Shown here: one piece after another, positions 52,382-61,973 of the stretch
How positions within the stretch are numbered: position 1 is the stretch's first letter
Layout: every line of letters starts with the position of its first letter
Source of the DNA: Paenibacillus sp. FSL H8-0332
GTDB taxonomy: Bacteria > Bacillota > Bacilli > Paenibacillales > Paenibacillaceae
NCBI RefSeq assembly: GCF_037963835.1
Contig: NZ_CP150145.1
Location: forward strand, 5,580,001-5,644,000
DNA: 64,000 bases
Direction of reading: 5' to 3'
Translations under genes and position numbers: made by a program
Notes under the pieces: generated by a model
What the model was told of the DNA's origin: nothing
What the model saw: the letters and a program-made list of their open reading frames with translations, nothing else
Databases searched by the model: none

Positions 52382-53950
52382 TTAGTTAACAGGTGTAAAT
52401 TCTGCCAATTGTTTCTCTACTTCGGCAATGACCTTGTCAACTCCTGCTTTTTTCAGCTGATCGCGGTATTCTGCTACAGCTGTCTTTGGATCTTTATTTG
52501 TTTTACCCAGCATGAGCTGAATACCAAGCTGTGCATTCACGTTCGAGATCGAGGCAATTTCAGTAGTTACATTAGCCGGGTCGAAGCTGAAGCCATTGTA
52601 CGGATCATCGATCGCTTCTTTATCCCATGCAGCGAACAGGTCTTTACGGACCGGGTTATCAGTATCACTAGGAATCACGAACTTGTCGTTTCTGAGCGAC
52701 CAGGCCGAGAAGCCGCCGCCGTCTGTTTTTTCATTGAAGCCCTGCGGCTGTTTCTTCACGCCATCTTCAATCACGTAGTGCTTGCCTTCGATACCGTATT
52801 GCATCAGGTTGTAGTAACTTGCATCGGTCATGAATTTCTCAATTACCATCAGTGAACGCTCTGGGTTAGAGGAGTTCGCACTGATTACTGTCGAGTTGTC
52901 TACACCCATCTTACGTTTGATTTTCTTATTGGCTTCAGCAAAAGTATAGAAGGCTGTAGGAGAATTAGGCAGCGCCTTGATATCTCCGCCATACTGGCCG
53001 ATCCAGTCCTGGGCATGAGTCAGATAACCCGCAGAGTTCGCAGCTCTGAAGTTGTCTTTGCTGCCGAGGGAAGCAGACAGAACGTCTTTACCCCAGTAGC
53101 CCTTGTCGCCCCACTCACGCATTTTCACAGCCCAATCCTCGAATTCCTGGGTGAAGGCTGGATGGAATACTTTTTTGTAATCCTCCGGGCTCTTGGTAAC
53201 CAGATTCAGTTCATTCAGCGAGATACCAGGTGCGTTCAGCCACATGTCTGTAGTATCTACGAGCATTCTGTACATGTTCTGAGCATCCTCAGCCTTACCG
53301 TTGATTGGCGGGAAGGATTCTTTGGCAACCACATTATCCATGTATTTAACCATATCATCAATCGACTTAATTTCAGTCATGCCGTATTTCTTCATCAGGT
53401 CGGTACGGTAGGCATAACCGGCAGGCGTGTATTCACTGAACAGACTCGGTACGCCATAGATTTTGCCATCTACCTTAGTATTCTGCCAGGAGGATTCAGG
53501 AACCTCTGCCTTCAGCTTAGGAGCCACCTTGTCCAGCATATCGGTAATGTCCGTCAGCGCACCTTCAGTAGCCAGGGTGTAGTAGGACACAGGAGCACCA
53601 GGTGATGCATGTGACAGATCGAACGATTCGCCGGAAGCGAACAGCAGCGGATACTTGGTTGCTACGTCTCCCCAGTCAATATATTTGATTTCAAGCGTAG
53701 TATTCAGATCGGCCTTAAGCTTCTTGTTAATCTCGGCCAGAATGTCTTTATTGGTAACTCCTTCACTGCCCCACAGGTAGTACGTCAACTTCGCTTCCTT
53801 AGAAGTGTCTACGCCTCCTGTGCTTGTGGATGGAGCATTTGACCCTGCCGGAGTATTGCCATTTGCATTATTGTTCGATGAACACGCGGATAGCACTCCA
53901 GTAAGCATGAGGACAGCAGCTAGAGAAGAAGCAATCTTTTTACCTTTCAT
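52382..53950 (-). CDS. Extracellular solute-binding lipoprotein (sophorooligosaccharide-type locus)
   Basis: 522 residues from the ATG at 53950 with GGGAGG upstream; the longer frame from 54046 overlaps the permease gene. Lipobox GVLSAC, then a Ser/Asn/Gly linker and a type 1 binding-protein fold (KLTYYLWGSEGVTNKDILAE ...). It follows two permeases and precedes lacI. By analogy with the Listeria binding protein of the same locus type, it probably binds beta-1,2-glucooligosaccharides. Confidence 0.92.
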   Translation of the reverse strand: MKGKKIASSLAAVLMLTGVLSACSSNNNANGNTPAGSNAPSTSTGGVDTSKEAKLTYYLWGSEGVTNKDILAEINKKLKADLNTTLEIKYIDWGDVATKYPLLFASGESFDLSHASPGAPVSYYTLATEGALTDITDMLDKVAPKLKAEVPESSWQNTKVDGKIYGVPSLFSEYTPAGYAYRTDLMKKYGMTEIKSIDDMVKYMDNVVAKESFPPINGKAEDAQNMYRMLVDTTDMWLNAPGISLNELNLVTKSPEDYKKVFHPAFTQEFEDWAVKMREWGDKGYWGKDVLSASLGSKDNFRAANSAGYLTHAQDWIGQYGGDIKALPNSPTAFYTFAEANKKIKRKMGVDNSTVISANSSNPERSLMVIEKFMTDASYYNLMQYGIEGKHYVIEDGVKKQPQGFNEKTDGGGFSAWSLRNDKFVIPSDTDNPVRKDLFAAWDKEAIDDPYNGFSFDPANVTTEIASISNVNAQLGIQLMLGKTNKDPKTAVAEYRDQLKKAGVDKVIAEVEKQLAEFTPVN

Positions 53951-54029
53951 TCGGTAAGCCTCCCTTTTCTTTTCTATATTATGGATCTTGCATCTATAAC
54001 AAACACCCTTCAATTGAAGCAGGCGTCCA

Positions 54030-54926
54030 TTAACCCTTGACAGCACCGATGGTAAGACCGGTTACGAAGTAACGCTGAATGAATGGATACAGGAGAATGA
54101 TCGGGCCTGTGGCCAGCACGGCTGTAGCCATTTTGATCGATTGGGTCGGCAGATCGGCTGTATTAATTACCGCCCCCGAGTTGATGAGACTGCCCATATT
54201 CGCCTGGTTGATCATGCGCTGCAGGAAGTACTGTAGCGGGAACTTGCTCTGAGTGTCCATGTACAGCATTCCGTTGTACCACTCATTCCAGAAGCCCAGT
54301 GCCGAGAACAGTCCGATCGTTGCCAGTGACGGAACCGCCAGCGGCATGAAGATCCGCCAGTAGATGCGGAAATCGCCTGCGCCGTCAATCGTCGCTGATT
54401 CATACAGGGAATCCGGGATTGCCTTCATGAAGTTACGCATCAGGAAGATCGACCACGCCCCTACCACCGCCGGGAGAATCATGGCGAACAGATTGTCCTT
54501 GAGGTGCAGATGCTTAACCATCAGAATGTAAGTCGGAATCAATCCTCCGCTGAACAAGGTGGTGAAATAGATCAGGAAGGAGAAGAAGTTACGGTATTTG
54601 AAATCCTTGCGGTTCAGGACAAATCCGGCCATGGACATCATGAACAGCCCGAGCACCGTACCGACGACTGTGATAAAGATCGTTACCTGATAAGCATCCA
54701 CCAGCTTGGAGGAGTTACTGAGCAACAATTCATAGGCCTTGAAAGAAATCTCATTCGGTATCAGCTTGTACCCCTCGCGGATAATCTCCTGCTCATTCAT
54801 GAAGGAGGAAGAGATCATCAGCGCAAACGGGAACACGCAAATCAGCGCGAATATGGAGATACAAATGTAACTGATGAGCTTAATGAAAATGCTGCCTGAA
54901 TCCTGTTTAATAGTACTGCTTGCCAT
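54030..54926 (-). CDS. ABC transporter permease, LplC-type
   Basis: 298 residues, six membrane segments. EAA loop ESATIDGAGDFRIYWRIFMP, C-terminus PFIQRYFVTGLTIGAVKG. AGGGGTG before the ATG. It forms the importer with the gene at 54954-55889. Confidence 0.94.
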   Translation of the reverse strand: MASSTIKQDSGSIFIKLISYICISIFALICVFPFALMISSSFMNEQEIIREGYKLIPNEISFKAYELLLSNSSKLVDAYQVTIFITVVGTVLGLFMMSMAGFVLNRKDFKYRNFFSFLIYFTTLFSGGLIPTYILMVKHLHLKDNLFAMILPAVVGAWSIFLMRNFMKAIPDSLYESATIDGAGDFRIYWRIFMPLAVPSLATIGLFSALGFWNEWYNGMLYMDTQSKFPLQYFLQRMINQANMGSLINSGAVINTADLPTQSIKMATAVLATGPIILLYPFIQRYFVTGLTIGAVKG

Positions 54927-54953
54927 ATTAACACCCCTATTTCTTATCTTGTC

Positions 54954-55889
54954 TTAGAATAACGCGCTGTCCGGTTCAACCTTGCGTACAATAAAGTTAA
55001 CGACAAGCACCAGAACCAGACCGAATAAGGATTGGTAGAAGCCAACAGCAGCACCCATGGAGAAGTTAAATTGTCCCACGAGCGACCGGAAGACATAAGT
55101 ATCTATAATATCCGTCTGCGGATACAGCACGGAGTTTGTTCCAATCAAATTGTAGAAGAGATCGAAGGAGCCTTTGAGAATTCCGCCCATACCGAACAGG
55201 AGGAGCAGAATGAAGGTTGGCTTCAGAATCGGCAGAGTCATATAACGGATACGCTGCCAGGTAGTGGCGCCGTCCATATAGGCTGCTTCATAGAGATCAT
55301 GGTTAATCCCCGTAATGGCTGCAAGATAGACAATCATACCGTAACCGGTACTTGCCCAGATCTTGAACCCTACAATGATGTATTTCCAGATTCCAGCGTC
55401 GGAGTAGAACTCAATCTTGTCTAAGCCCGTACTGGTAAGCATGGTATTGATAAACCCGGAGTTGAAATTGAACAGGTTATACGCGAACACGCCGACGATA
55501 ACCATCGAAATGAAGTTCGGAAGCAGAATAACCGACTGGGAGATCTTCTTGAACCACTTGCCCGCAATCTCCGACAGCATGATGGCAAATACAATCTGGA
55601 TGATGTTACCCAATGCGAGGAACACCAGATTGTAGAGCAAAGTATTCTTGGTGATATTCCAGAGGTCTCCGTTCTGAATCAGGAACTCAAAATTCTTGAG
55701 TCCGATAAAGTCACTGCCAAAGATCCCTTTGTTGAGCTTGTAATCTACGAATGCAACGTAAGCGCCAGGCATTACCGCATAATGAAACACAGCAAAATAC
55801 ACAATGACAGGCAGCAGCATGAGATACAGCACTTTGTTCTTCAATAATTCCCGGACAACATTTCCGCCCGATTGTACAAATCTTGCCAA
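54954..55889 (-). CDS. ABC transporter permease, LplB-type
   Basis: 311 residues from a TTG at 55889 with GGAGG (55898-55902) eight bases upstream. The frame also opens at a TTG at 55913 but without a ribosome site. Six membrane segments begin at LYLMLLPVIVYFAVFHYAV. EAA loop EAAYMDGATTWQRIRYMTLP. It is the first gene of the minus arm. Confidence 0.92.
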   Translation of the reverse strand: MARFVQSGGNVVRELLKNKVLYLMLLPVIVYFAVFHYAVMPGAYVAFVDYKLNKGIFGSDFIGLKNFEFLIQNGDLWNITKNTLLYNLVFLALGNIIQIVFAIMLSEIAGKWFKKISQSVILLPNFISMVIVGVFAYNLFNFNSGFINTMLTSTGLDKIEFYSDAGIWKYIIVGFKIWASTGYGMIVYLAAITGINHDLYEAAYMDGATTWQRIRYMTLPILKPTFILLLLFGMGGILKGSFDLFYNLIGTNSVLYPQTDIIDTYVFRSLVGQFNFSMGAAVGFYQSLFGLVLVLVVNFIVRKVEPDSALF

Positions 55890-56017
55890 TGAACCCACCT
55901 CCAAATTGAACAATGCATTCTACTACAGCATAATCTAACCATTCTTCATACAAATAACCACTTCATTAACAGAATCACATCATTTAACACTTCTTTATTA
56001 ACCCATATTAGCTCATA

Positions 56018-56031
56018 TAGAAACGTTTCCA
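56018..56031 (-). promoter_or_regulatory. LacI-type operator, minus arm
   Basis: TAGAAACGTTTCCA with the palindromic core GAAACGTTTC at 56020-56029. It is the exact reverse complement of the site at 56217-56230 and lies about 20-35 bases past the expected minus-strand transcription start. Confidence 0.85.
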
Positions 56032-56058
56032 TTATTTCTTTGTGTTTCCCCTGCTCAG

Positions 56059-56088
56059 AGCATACTCCTTCCTTGTATACGCTGTCAA
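56059..56088 (-). promoter_or_regulatory. Promoter of the binding-protein arm
   Basis: Minus strand TTGACA (56083-56088), 18-bp spacer, TATGCT (56059-56064). Confidence 0.7.
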
Positions 56089-56171
56089 ACATTTTTTATT
56101 TTTAAATAACAAGTAATAAAATTACAATTTGCTGATCATAATAGATGAAAAGGCGTTTTTTTTATAGATAA

Positions 56172-56200
56172 TTGACTTTTTTCGGTCAAAAGTCTAAACT
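56172..56200 (+). promoter_or_regulatory. Promoter of the phosphorylase/beta-glucosidase arm
   Basis: TTGACT (56172-56177), 17-bp spacer, TAAACT (56195-56200). Transcription would begin near 56207, ten bases before the operator. Confidence 0.7.
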
Positions 56201-56216
56201 CTGAATGGATAGCTTA

Positions 56217-56230
56217 TGGAAACGTTTCTA
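56217..56230 (+). promoter_or_regulatory. LacI-type operator, plus arm
   Basis: TGGAAACGTTTCTA with core GAAACGTTTC at 56219-56228. It is placed just after the plus-strand start of transcription, where a bound repressor would block elongation. Confidence 0.85.
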
Positions 56231-56338
56231 TTTATTCTTTACACGGACATGTTAGCCTTTTTAGTGACATCTGGTGATGAATTCCCCTATTCTGATCAAT
56301 TTCATGTCCTATTCAAGCACTGGAAAGAGAGGGTCGAT

Positions 56339-59300
56339 ATGATATTCACTCAACAAATGAACATGATTACCTTAACCCGTGATGACCTGTCGTATACATT
56401 CCTGCCCACAGGAGATATCTTTGAATTCACGCAGGCTTCTACTCTTATTAATCTGTTCCAAGGCAATCCGGCAGACGGCTCTACCAATAATATCTATCTG
56501 CGCGTATATACGGAGCAAGGAATCAGCAGCTATCCGCTGCTCGGTATCCACTCAGGCTCCAAGCTGTCGGGTACGGATGACAGACTCATTTATGAAGGTT
56601 CTATAGAAGCAATAAATTACCGGGTCACCTTCGCACCGGCCAAGGACGGCATCTGGTTCTGGCAGCTTCAGCTCTCCGGCAGCGGCGAGACTGTGGATGT
56701 GGTGTATGGCCAGGACGTTGGTATTGCGGAAAAAGGCAGTATCCTCGCCAATGAGCTGTATATGAGCCAATATCTGGATCACAGCATCTGGGAAGGCCCG
56801 CAGGGCTACGCCGTATGCTCACGCCAGAACCAGCCGCAGGGCACGGACTTCCCTTATCTCCAGCAGGGTGTAGTCGGTTCACGGGCTGTAGGCTATTCCA
56901 CCGATGGTATGCAGTTCTTCGGCATTTCCTATAAAGGAAGATATGTGCCTGAGGCGCTCGCCGGCAACCTGCAGAACCGTAATTATCAGTACGAGCTGGC
57001 TTATACTGCGCTCCAGACCGAGAAGATGGTCCTGTCTGCTCCGGTTGAATTCGCCTTCTATGGCCTGTTCCGTCCGAATCATCCGGCAGCTGTAACCGAG
57101 CTTGAATTCCAGGCGGAGCTGGAGGCAGCTTATGCAGAGATCGACTGGAGCGGCAAGGAAGCCGTGCCAAACCGGGATGTTCCTGTGCTGAGTGACGATA
57201 TCGGCAAGCCTTATGTGTCTGCGCAGTGGTCACAGGCCGAGATCGATGCTGCCTTCCCTAACCGGAAGCTTGAGGAGACCCAGAACGGTCAGCTGCTCTC
57301 CTTCTTCACAGACGGACATGTCCATGTGGTCCTGCAGCCTAAGGAGCTGCTGGTGGAACGTCCGCATGGCCATATCATCACCTCACTGCTGGGCGACAAG
57401 CAGGTAGACAACAACCTGATCTCTTCCACCAACTATATGTACGGGATTTTCAACGGACAGACCGTGGTGGGGAATACCTCTTTCCATAAAGGGCTCTCCA
57501 CGCCGCGCGGCCTGCTGAACATTCAGCGCAATAGCGGTCAGCGGATCTACGTCCGCATGGACGGGGTCTACCGTATTCTTACACTGCCTGCGGCTTACGA
57601 GATGGGCGTGAATTTTGCGAAATGGCATTATCAGCTTGAAGACGATGTGTTGACCGTTACCTCGATCGCCGCAGCGGGTCAGCCGGATGTTGCCCTTCAG
57701 GTTCAGTCGAAGCTGGGCAGATCCTACGATTATCTGATCACGAATCAGCTGGTGATGGGCGAGCATGAATTCAAGCAGCCGGTACGGGTGGAAGAAAAGG
57801 ACGGCATCCTGCAGCTTCTTCCGGATGAAGCATCCCTTCACAAGCTCCCTTATCCGGGCCTGCATTTCGATATTCAGCTGCCGGGAACCGCATATACGTA
57901 CAGTGACGACCGGATGTTCTATGCAGACAGACAGCCGCGCAACGGCACCCTGCTTACCCTGTCGGTGACACAGTCCTCCGGCTTCCAGCTTGTGCTTCAG
58001 GGCAGACTAACTGCAGCGGCGGCTCTTCCGCTGGCGGTACCTTACACACTGGAGAAGGAACAGGCGCAGTTTAACGAATTCTATTCTTCGTTCACCTCCG
58101 GCTTCCAGCTTGAGATTGATGGCGCTGAGCAGGCGCGGATTGATATTCTGAACGAGACCGCTTGGTGGTACACCCATAATGCGATGACCCACTTCATCAT
58201 GCCGCATGGTCTTGAACAGCCGGGCGGAGCAGCCTGGGGCACACGTGATGTCTGCCAGGGACCGATGGAATACTTCCTGATGACCCAGCATTATGAGCTG
58301 GCCCGCAATACCCTGCTGAAGATCTATTCCCATCAGCTGTGGGAGAGCAAGGAATGGCCGCAATGGTTCATGTTCGACCAGCATCCGGTTCAGGCCCATG
58401 AATGGCATGGTGACGTTGTGCTCTGGCCGCTCAAATGCATCAGCGATTACATCATGGCTACCGGTGACTACTCGATTCTTAACGAAGAAATCGGCTATCA
58501 CCATCTGGCGGATGCTCAGCCAAGCCAGCAGACCGAGACCATCCTTGAACATGTGAAGGCTGCCGTAGTGACCATCCGTGAACGCTTCATACCGGGTACG
58601 TCTCTGATCAACTATGCCGGCGGAGACTGGGATGACACCCTCCAGCCTGCCAATGAAGCGCTCAAGACCAAGCTGGTCAGCGCATGGACGGTAGCGCTCG
58701 CCTTCCAGGTGATCCGCAATCTGTCGCAGGTGACTTCCGCCGATCCTGAATTCTCCGCCAGCCTGGCAGTTATGGCCGAAGAGATGAAGGAATCGTTCCG
58801 TACCCTTCTGATCAAAGACGGCGTGATCGCCGGCTTCGCTTACTTCCAGGAGGACGGCAGCATTGATTATATGCTCCACCCGCTGGATCAGCAGACCGGC
58901 ATTCATTACCGGTTATTGCCGATGACCCGCAGCATTATTGCTGAGCTGGTCACACCGGAACAGGCCGCAGCCAATCTGCGTCTGATCGATGAGCATCTGA
59001 ACTGCCCTGACGGAGTACGCCTGATGGACCGTCCTGCCCGCTATGAAGGCGGCGTAAGCACCATCTTCCGCCGTGCCGAGCAGGCCGCCAGCGTTGGCCG
59101 CGAGGTCAGCCTGCAATATGTACATGCCCATATCCGCTATATTGAAGCATCCGCCAAGCTGGGCGAAGCGAAGCGTGCCTGGGACGGCCTGTTCCAGATT
59201 AACCCGATCAACATCCGTCAGAGCGTGCCTAATGCCCAGCTGCGCCAGAGCAACATGTACTTCAGCAGCTCGGACGGTGACTTCCCTGACCGTTACAGCT

Positions 59301-59689
59301 ATCAGGAGAACTTCGATCAGCTGCGTGACGGCAGCGTAGAGGTGAAGGGCGGCTGGCGCTTGTATTCCAGCGGTCCCGGGATCTATCTCAATCAGCTGAT
59401 CTCAGCCGTTCTGGGAATCCGCTTCAGTGAAGAAGAGCTGATTATCGATCCGGTCCTTCCGGCCAGCCTTGACGGCCTGCGCTTCACTTATGAGTGCTTC
59501 GGCAAGAAGCTGACCTTCGTCTATCACATTAGCGCAGGTAAGGCCCGCACCCCGGAAGTGCAGGCAGCAGGCGTTGCGGTTACCGGACAGGTTCTGTCCA
59601 ATCCATACCGCCCGGGCGCGGTAAGCATTGCCAAGAATCATCTGCTTACGCTGCCCGGCGATGAGCTGCATATCTATGTAACACAATAA
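56339..59689 (+). CDS. GH94-type phosphorylase, probable 1,2-beta-oligoglucan phosphorylase
   Basis: 1116 residues, about 300 longer than cellobiose phosphorylase and close to Listeria-type 1,2-beta-oligoglucan phosphorylase. The (alpha/alpha)6-barrel region includes ETAWWYTHNAMTHFIMPHGL, WGTRDVCQGPMEYF, EWHGDVVLWPLK and YAGGDWDDTLQPANE, where D763/D765/D766 include the expected general acid. No signal peptide; it would cleave imported oligosaccharides with phosphate to give glucose 1-phosphate. The ATG at 56339 has AGAGGG; the frame start at 56216 lies in the operator. Followed 29 bp later by the GH3 gene. Specificity is inferred from length and neighbours. Confidence 0.82.
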   Translation: MIFTQQMNMITLTRDDLSYTFLPTGDIFEFTQASTLINLFQGNPADGSTNNIYLRVYTEQGISSYPLLGIHSGSKLSGTDDRLIYEGSIEAINYRVTFAPAKDGIWFWQLQLSGSGETVDVVYGQDVGIAEKGSILANELYMSQYLDHSIWEGPQGYAVCSRQNQPQGTDFPYLQQGVVGSRAVGYSTDGMQFFGISYKGRYVPEALAGNLQNRNYQYELAYTALQTEKMVLSAPVEFAFYGLFRPNHPAAVTELEFQAELEAAYAEIDWSGKEAVPNRDVPVLSDDIGKPYVSAQWSQAEIDAAFPNRKLEETQNGQLLSFFTDGHVHVVLQPKELLVERPHGHIITSLLGDKQVDNNLISSTNYMYGIFNGQTVVGNTSFHKGLSTPRGLLNIQRNSGQRIYVRMDGVYRILTLPAAYEMGVNFAKWHYQLEDDVLTVTSIAAAGQPDVALQVQSKLGRSYDYLITNQLVMGEHEFKQPVRVEEKDGILQLLPDEASLHKLPYPGLHFDIQLPGTAYTYSDDRMFYADRQPRNGTLLTLSVTQSSGFQLVLQGRLTAAAALPLAVPYTLEKEQAQFNEFYSSFTSGFQLEIDGAEQARIDILNETAWWYTHNAMTHFIMPHGLEQPGGAAWGTRDVCQGPMEYFLMTQHYELARNTLLKIYSHQLWESKEWPQWFMFDQHPVQAHEWHGDVVLWPLKCISDYIMATGDYSILNEEIGYHHLADAQPSQQTETILEHVKAAVVTIRERFIPGTSLINYAGGDWDDTLQPANEALKTKLVSAWTVALAFQVIRNLSQVTSADPEFSASLAVMAEEMKESFRTLLIKDGVIAGFAYFQEDGSIDYMLHPLDQQTGIHYRLLPMTRSIIAELVTPEQAAANLRLIDEHLNCPDGVRLMDRPARYEGGVSTIFRRAEQAASVGREVSLQYVHAHIRYIEASAKLGEAKRAWDGLFQINPINIRQSVPNAQLRQSNMYFSSSDGDFPDRYSYQENFDQLRDGSVEVKGGWRLYSSGPGIYLNQLISAVLGIRFSEEELIIDPVLPASLDGLRFTYECFGKKLTFVYHISAGKARTPEVQAAGVAVTGQVLSNPYRPGAVSIAKNHLLTLPGDELHIYVTQ

Positions 59690-59718
59690 CTTTCAGTACG
59701 CTTACGAAGGAGTTAGCC

Positions 59719-61884
59719 ATGACTAAACCGTTTATCCAGGATCTCGTGAACGATATGACACTAGACGAGAAGTTAGCCCAGCTTACCCAGCTTGGTCCAT
59801 ACTATTGGGGTCTGGATGATACCGTGGATTTGACGGGTCCATTCAAAGAACTTAATATCGAGCCGCAGGTGATCAAAAGCATCGGAAGCGTTCTGAACGG
59901 CATTGGTGCACGGAATGTCATTGAGCTGCAGACCCGGCATCTGGAATCCAGCCGCCTGAAGATCCCGCTGATCTTCATGGCCGATGTCATTCACGGCTAC
60001 CGGACCATTCTGCCGATTCCGCTCGCTATGGGCTGCACCTTCGATCTTGAGGCCTGCGAGCGATTCGCTGAGGTAGCCGCGCGGGAGAGCGCTGCCGCCG
60101 GCATTCACCTCACCTTCTCTCCGATGACCGACCTCGTGCGCGATCCGCGCTGGGGCCGCGTCATGGAGACCTCCGGTGAGGACCCTTACCTGAACGCCCG
60201 GGTGACCGAGAGCATGGTCCGGGGCTACCAGGGCAAGGACATGAAGGAGCCGGGGCGGATCGCTGCCTGCGTGAAGCATTTCGCCGGTTACGGCGCGCCT
60301 GAAGGCGGCCGTGAATATAACACGGTGGACATGTCCACCGGTGTACTCCGTGAATTCTATCTGCCAGCCTACAAGGCGGCAGTAGATGCCGGTGTCGCCA
60401 TGGTGATGGCTGCGTTCAATACCATTGACCGCATTCCATCCAGCGGCAACAGCAAGCTCCTGCGCGGCATTCTCCGCGAGGAGTGGGGCTTCGATGGGGT
60501 CACCATTGCCGACTTCAACTCCGTGAACGAGCTGGTTCCCCACGGCGCGGCGCAAGACGGCCGTGAAGCTGCCTTGAAGAGCCTGGCCGCCGGACTGGAC
60601 ATCGAGATGATGTCCACCCACTATCTGAACCACGCTGCCGGGCTAGTTGAAGAAGGTCTGCTCGACCCTGGTCTGATCGACGAAGCGGTTACGCGGGTAC
60701 TGGAGCTTAAGGATGCCCTCGGCTTGTTCGATAACCCGTTCAAGGATGCCGACCCTGTAGCAGATGAAGCCGATAAGCCAAGTCCAGAGCATCTTCAGGC
60801 AGCCCGCGAGATGGGCGCCAGTTCGATCGTCCTGCTGAAGAACGAAGGCGGAGTCCTGCCGCTGAAGCGCGGGATGAAGATCGGCCTCGCCGGTCCCTTC
60901 GCTACCTCGATCAATGTTCTTGGCGGCTGGGCCGGTACCGAGAAAGACCCGGCGGTCTCCCTCTACACCGGCATCACCGGCAAAATCCCGGCAGCGGACC
61001 TGCTCACGGCGATGACCGGCGAGCTGGGAAGTATGCTGGAGGGTGTATTCGATGTGGAGGATGAGTCCGAAGCGGCTTACGAGCAGCTTAAAGACTGTGA
61101 TGTCATTCTTGCCGCAGTCGGCGAGAATCAGCAGGATACCGGGGAAGGCGGCAGTAAAGCCAGCCTGCGGCTATCCGCCAATCAGGAGAAGCTGATCCAC
61201 CGCCTTAAGGCGGCGGGCAAGCCGGTGGTCACCATTGTGTTCAGCGGCCGCCCGCTGGAGCTTGCGCCAGTGCTTGAGTCAAGCGACGCGCTGGTACAGG
61301 CATGGTTCCTCGGCACGGAGTCGGGCAATTCCATTGCAGATGTGCTGTTCGGCGATTACAACCCGTCCGGACGACTCTCCATGAGCTTCCCTTACTCCGT
61401 GGGACAGATTCCTGTGTACTATAACGCTTATCAGACGGGACGCCCTTATGATCCCCAGTACCCTAATGTGCGTTATGTAACCCGGTATCTGGATATTCCG
61501 AATGATCCGCTATTCTGCTTCGGCTATGGTCTGAGCTACTCCACCTTTGCCTACAGCGGCTTCACGGTAGAAGCTGCGGCAGACGGTAAGGTGCTTGCCT
61601 CCATCCAACTGGAGAACACCTCGGAGGTTACCGGCAAGGAGACCGTTCAGCTCTATATCCGCGATGTTACCGCCAGTGTGGTCCGTCCCGGCAAGGAGCT
61701 GAAGGGCTTCCAGCAGATTACCCTCGCCCCGCATGAGAAGCAGACGGTATCCTTCGAGATCACCAGAGACATGCTCATGTTCTACGGCCAGGATGATCAG
61801 CTGGTGTTCGAGCCTGGAGACTTCGATATTATGCTCGGTGCAAGCTCCAGCAACCACAGTACGCAGCGGATCTGGATCGGCTGA
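59719..61884 (+). CDS. GH3 beta-glucosidase, probably acting on beta-1,2-glucooligosaccharides
   Basis: 721 residues, cytoplasmic. N-terminal TIM barrel with TFSPMTDLVRDPRWGRVMET, CVKHFAGYG and the nucleophile D265 in GVTIADFNSV. A C-terminal alpha/beta sandwich (IGLAGPFATSINVLGGWAGT) and a fibronectin III-like end (PGKELKGFQQITLAPHEKQTV) follow. The BglX-like domain order is complete. AAGGAG before the ATG. Pairing with a GH94 phosphorylase and binding protein matches the Listeria lin1839-lin1841 arrangement, in which the GH3 enzyme finishes sophorose. Confidence 0.9.
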   Translation: MTKPFIQDLVNDMTLDEKLAQLTQLGPYYWGLDDTVDLTGPFKELNIEPQVIKSIGSVLNGIGARNVIELQTRHLESSRLKIPLIFMADVIHGYRTILPIPLAMGCTFDLEACERFAEVAARESAAAGIHLTFSPMTDLVRDPRWGRVMETSGEDPYLNARVTESMVRGYQGKDMKEPGRIAACVKHFAGYGAPEGGREYNTVDMSTGVLREFYLPAYKAAVDAGVAMVMAAFNTIDRIPSSGNSKLLRGILREEWGFDGVTIADFNSVNELVPHGAAQDGREAALKSLAAGLDIEMMSTHYLNHAAGLVEEGLLDPGLIDEAVTRVLELKDALGLFDNPFKDADPVADEADKPSPEHLQAAREMGASSIVLLKNEGGVLPLKRGMKIGLAGPFATSINVLGGWAGTEKDPAVSLYTGITGKIPAADLLTAMTGELGSMLEGVFDVEDESEAAYEQLKDCDVILAAVGENQQDTGEGGSKASLRLSANQEKLIHRLKAAGKPVVTIVFSGRPLELAPVLESSDALVQAWFLGTESGNSIADVLFGDYNPSGRLSMSFPYSVGQIPVYYNAYQTGRPYDPQYPNVRYVTRYLDIPNDPLFCFGYGLSYSTFAYSGFTVEAAADGKVLASIQLENTSEVTGKETVQLYIRDVTASVVRPGKELKGFQQITLAPHEKQTVSFEITRDMLMFYGQDDQLVFEPGDFDIMLGASSSNHSTQRIWIG

Positions 61885-61911
61885 CCACTAATTGAATGAC
61901 ACAGCAAATAG

Positions 61912-61957
61912 CGCCAATCCGCTCACCTTAAGGTGAACAAGGATTGGCGCTTTTTAT
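61912..61957 (+). terminator. Rho-independent terminator after the GH3 gene
   Basis: GCGCCAATCC ... GGATTGGCGC, a 10-bp perfect stem followed by TTTTTATG, 28 bases after the GH3 stop. Confidence 0.93.
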
Positions 61958-61973
61958 GTTGCACAGCTCCGCG

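Noticed and set aside
56018..56031. CcpA cre site
   Set aside because: The outer positions do not fit TGWNANCGNTNWCA, and an identical partner site plus a local lacI gene fit a dedicated repressor better.
56216..56338. Phosphorylase start at 56216
   Set aside because: This ATG overlaps the LacI operator and has no ribosome site; the ATG at 56339 has one and begins where family-like sequence starts.
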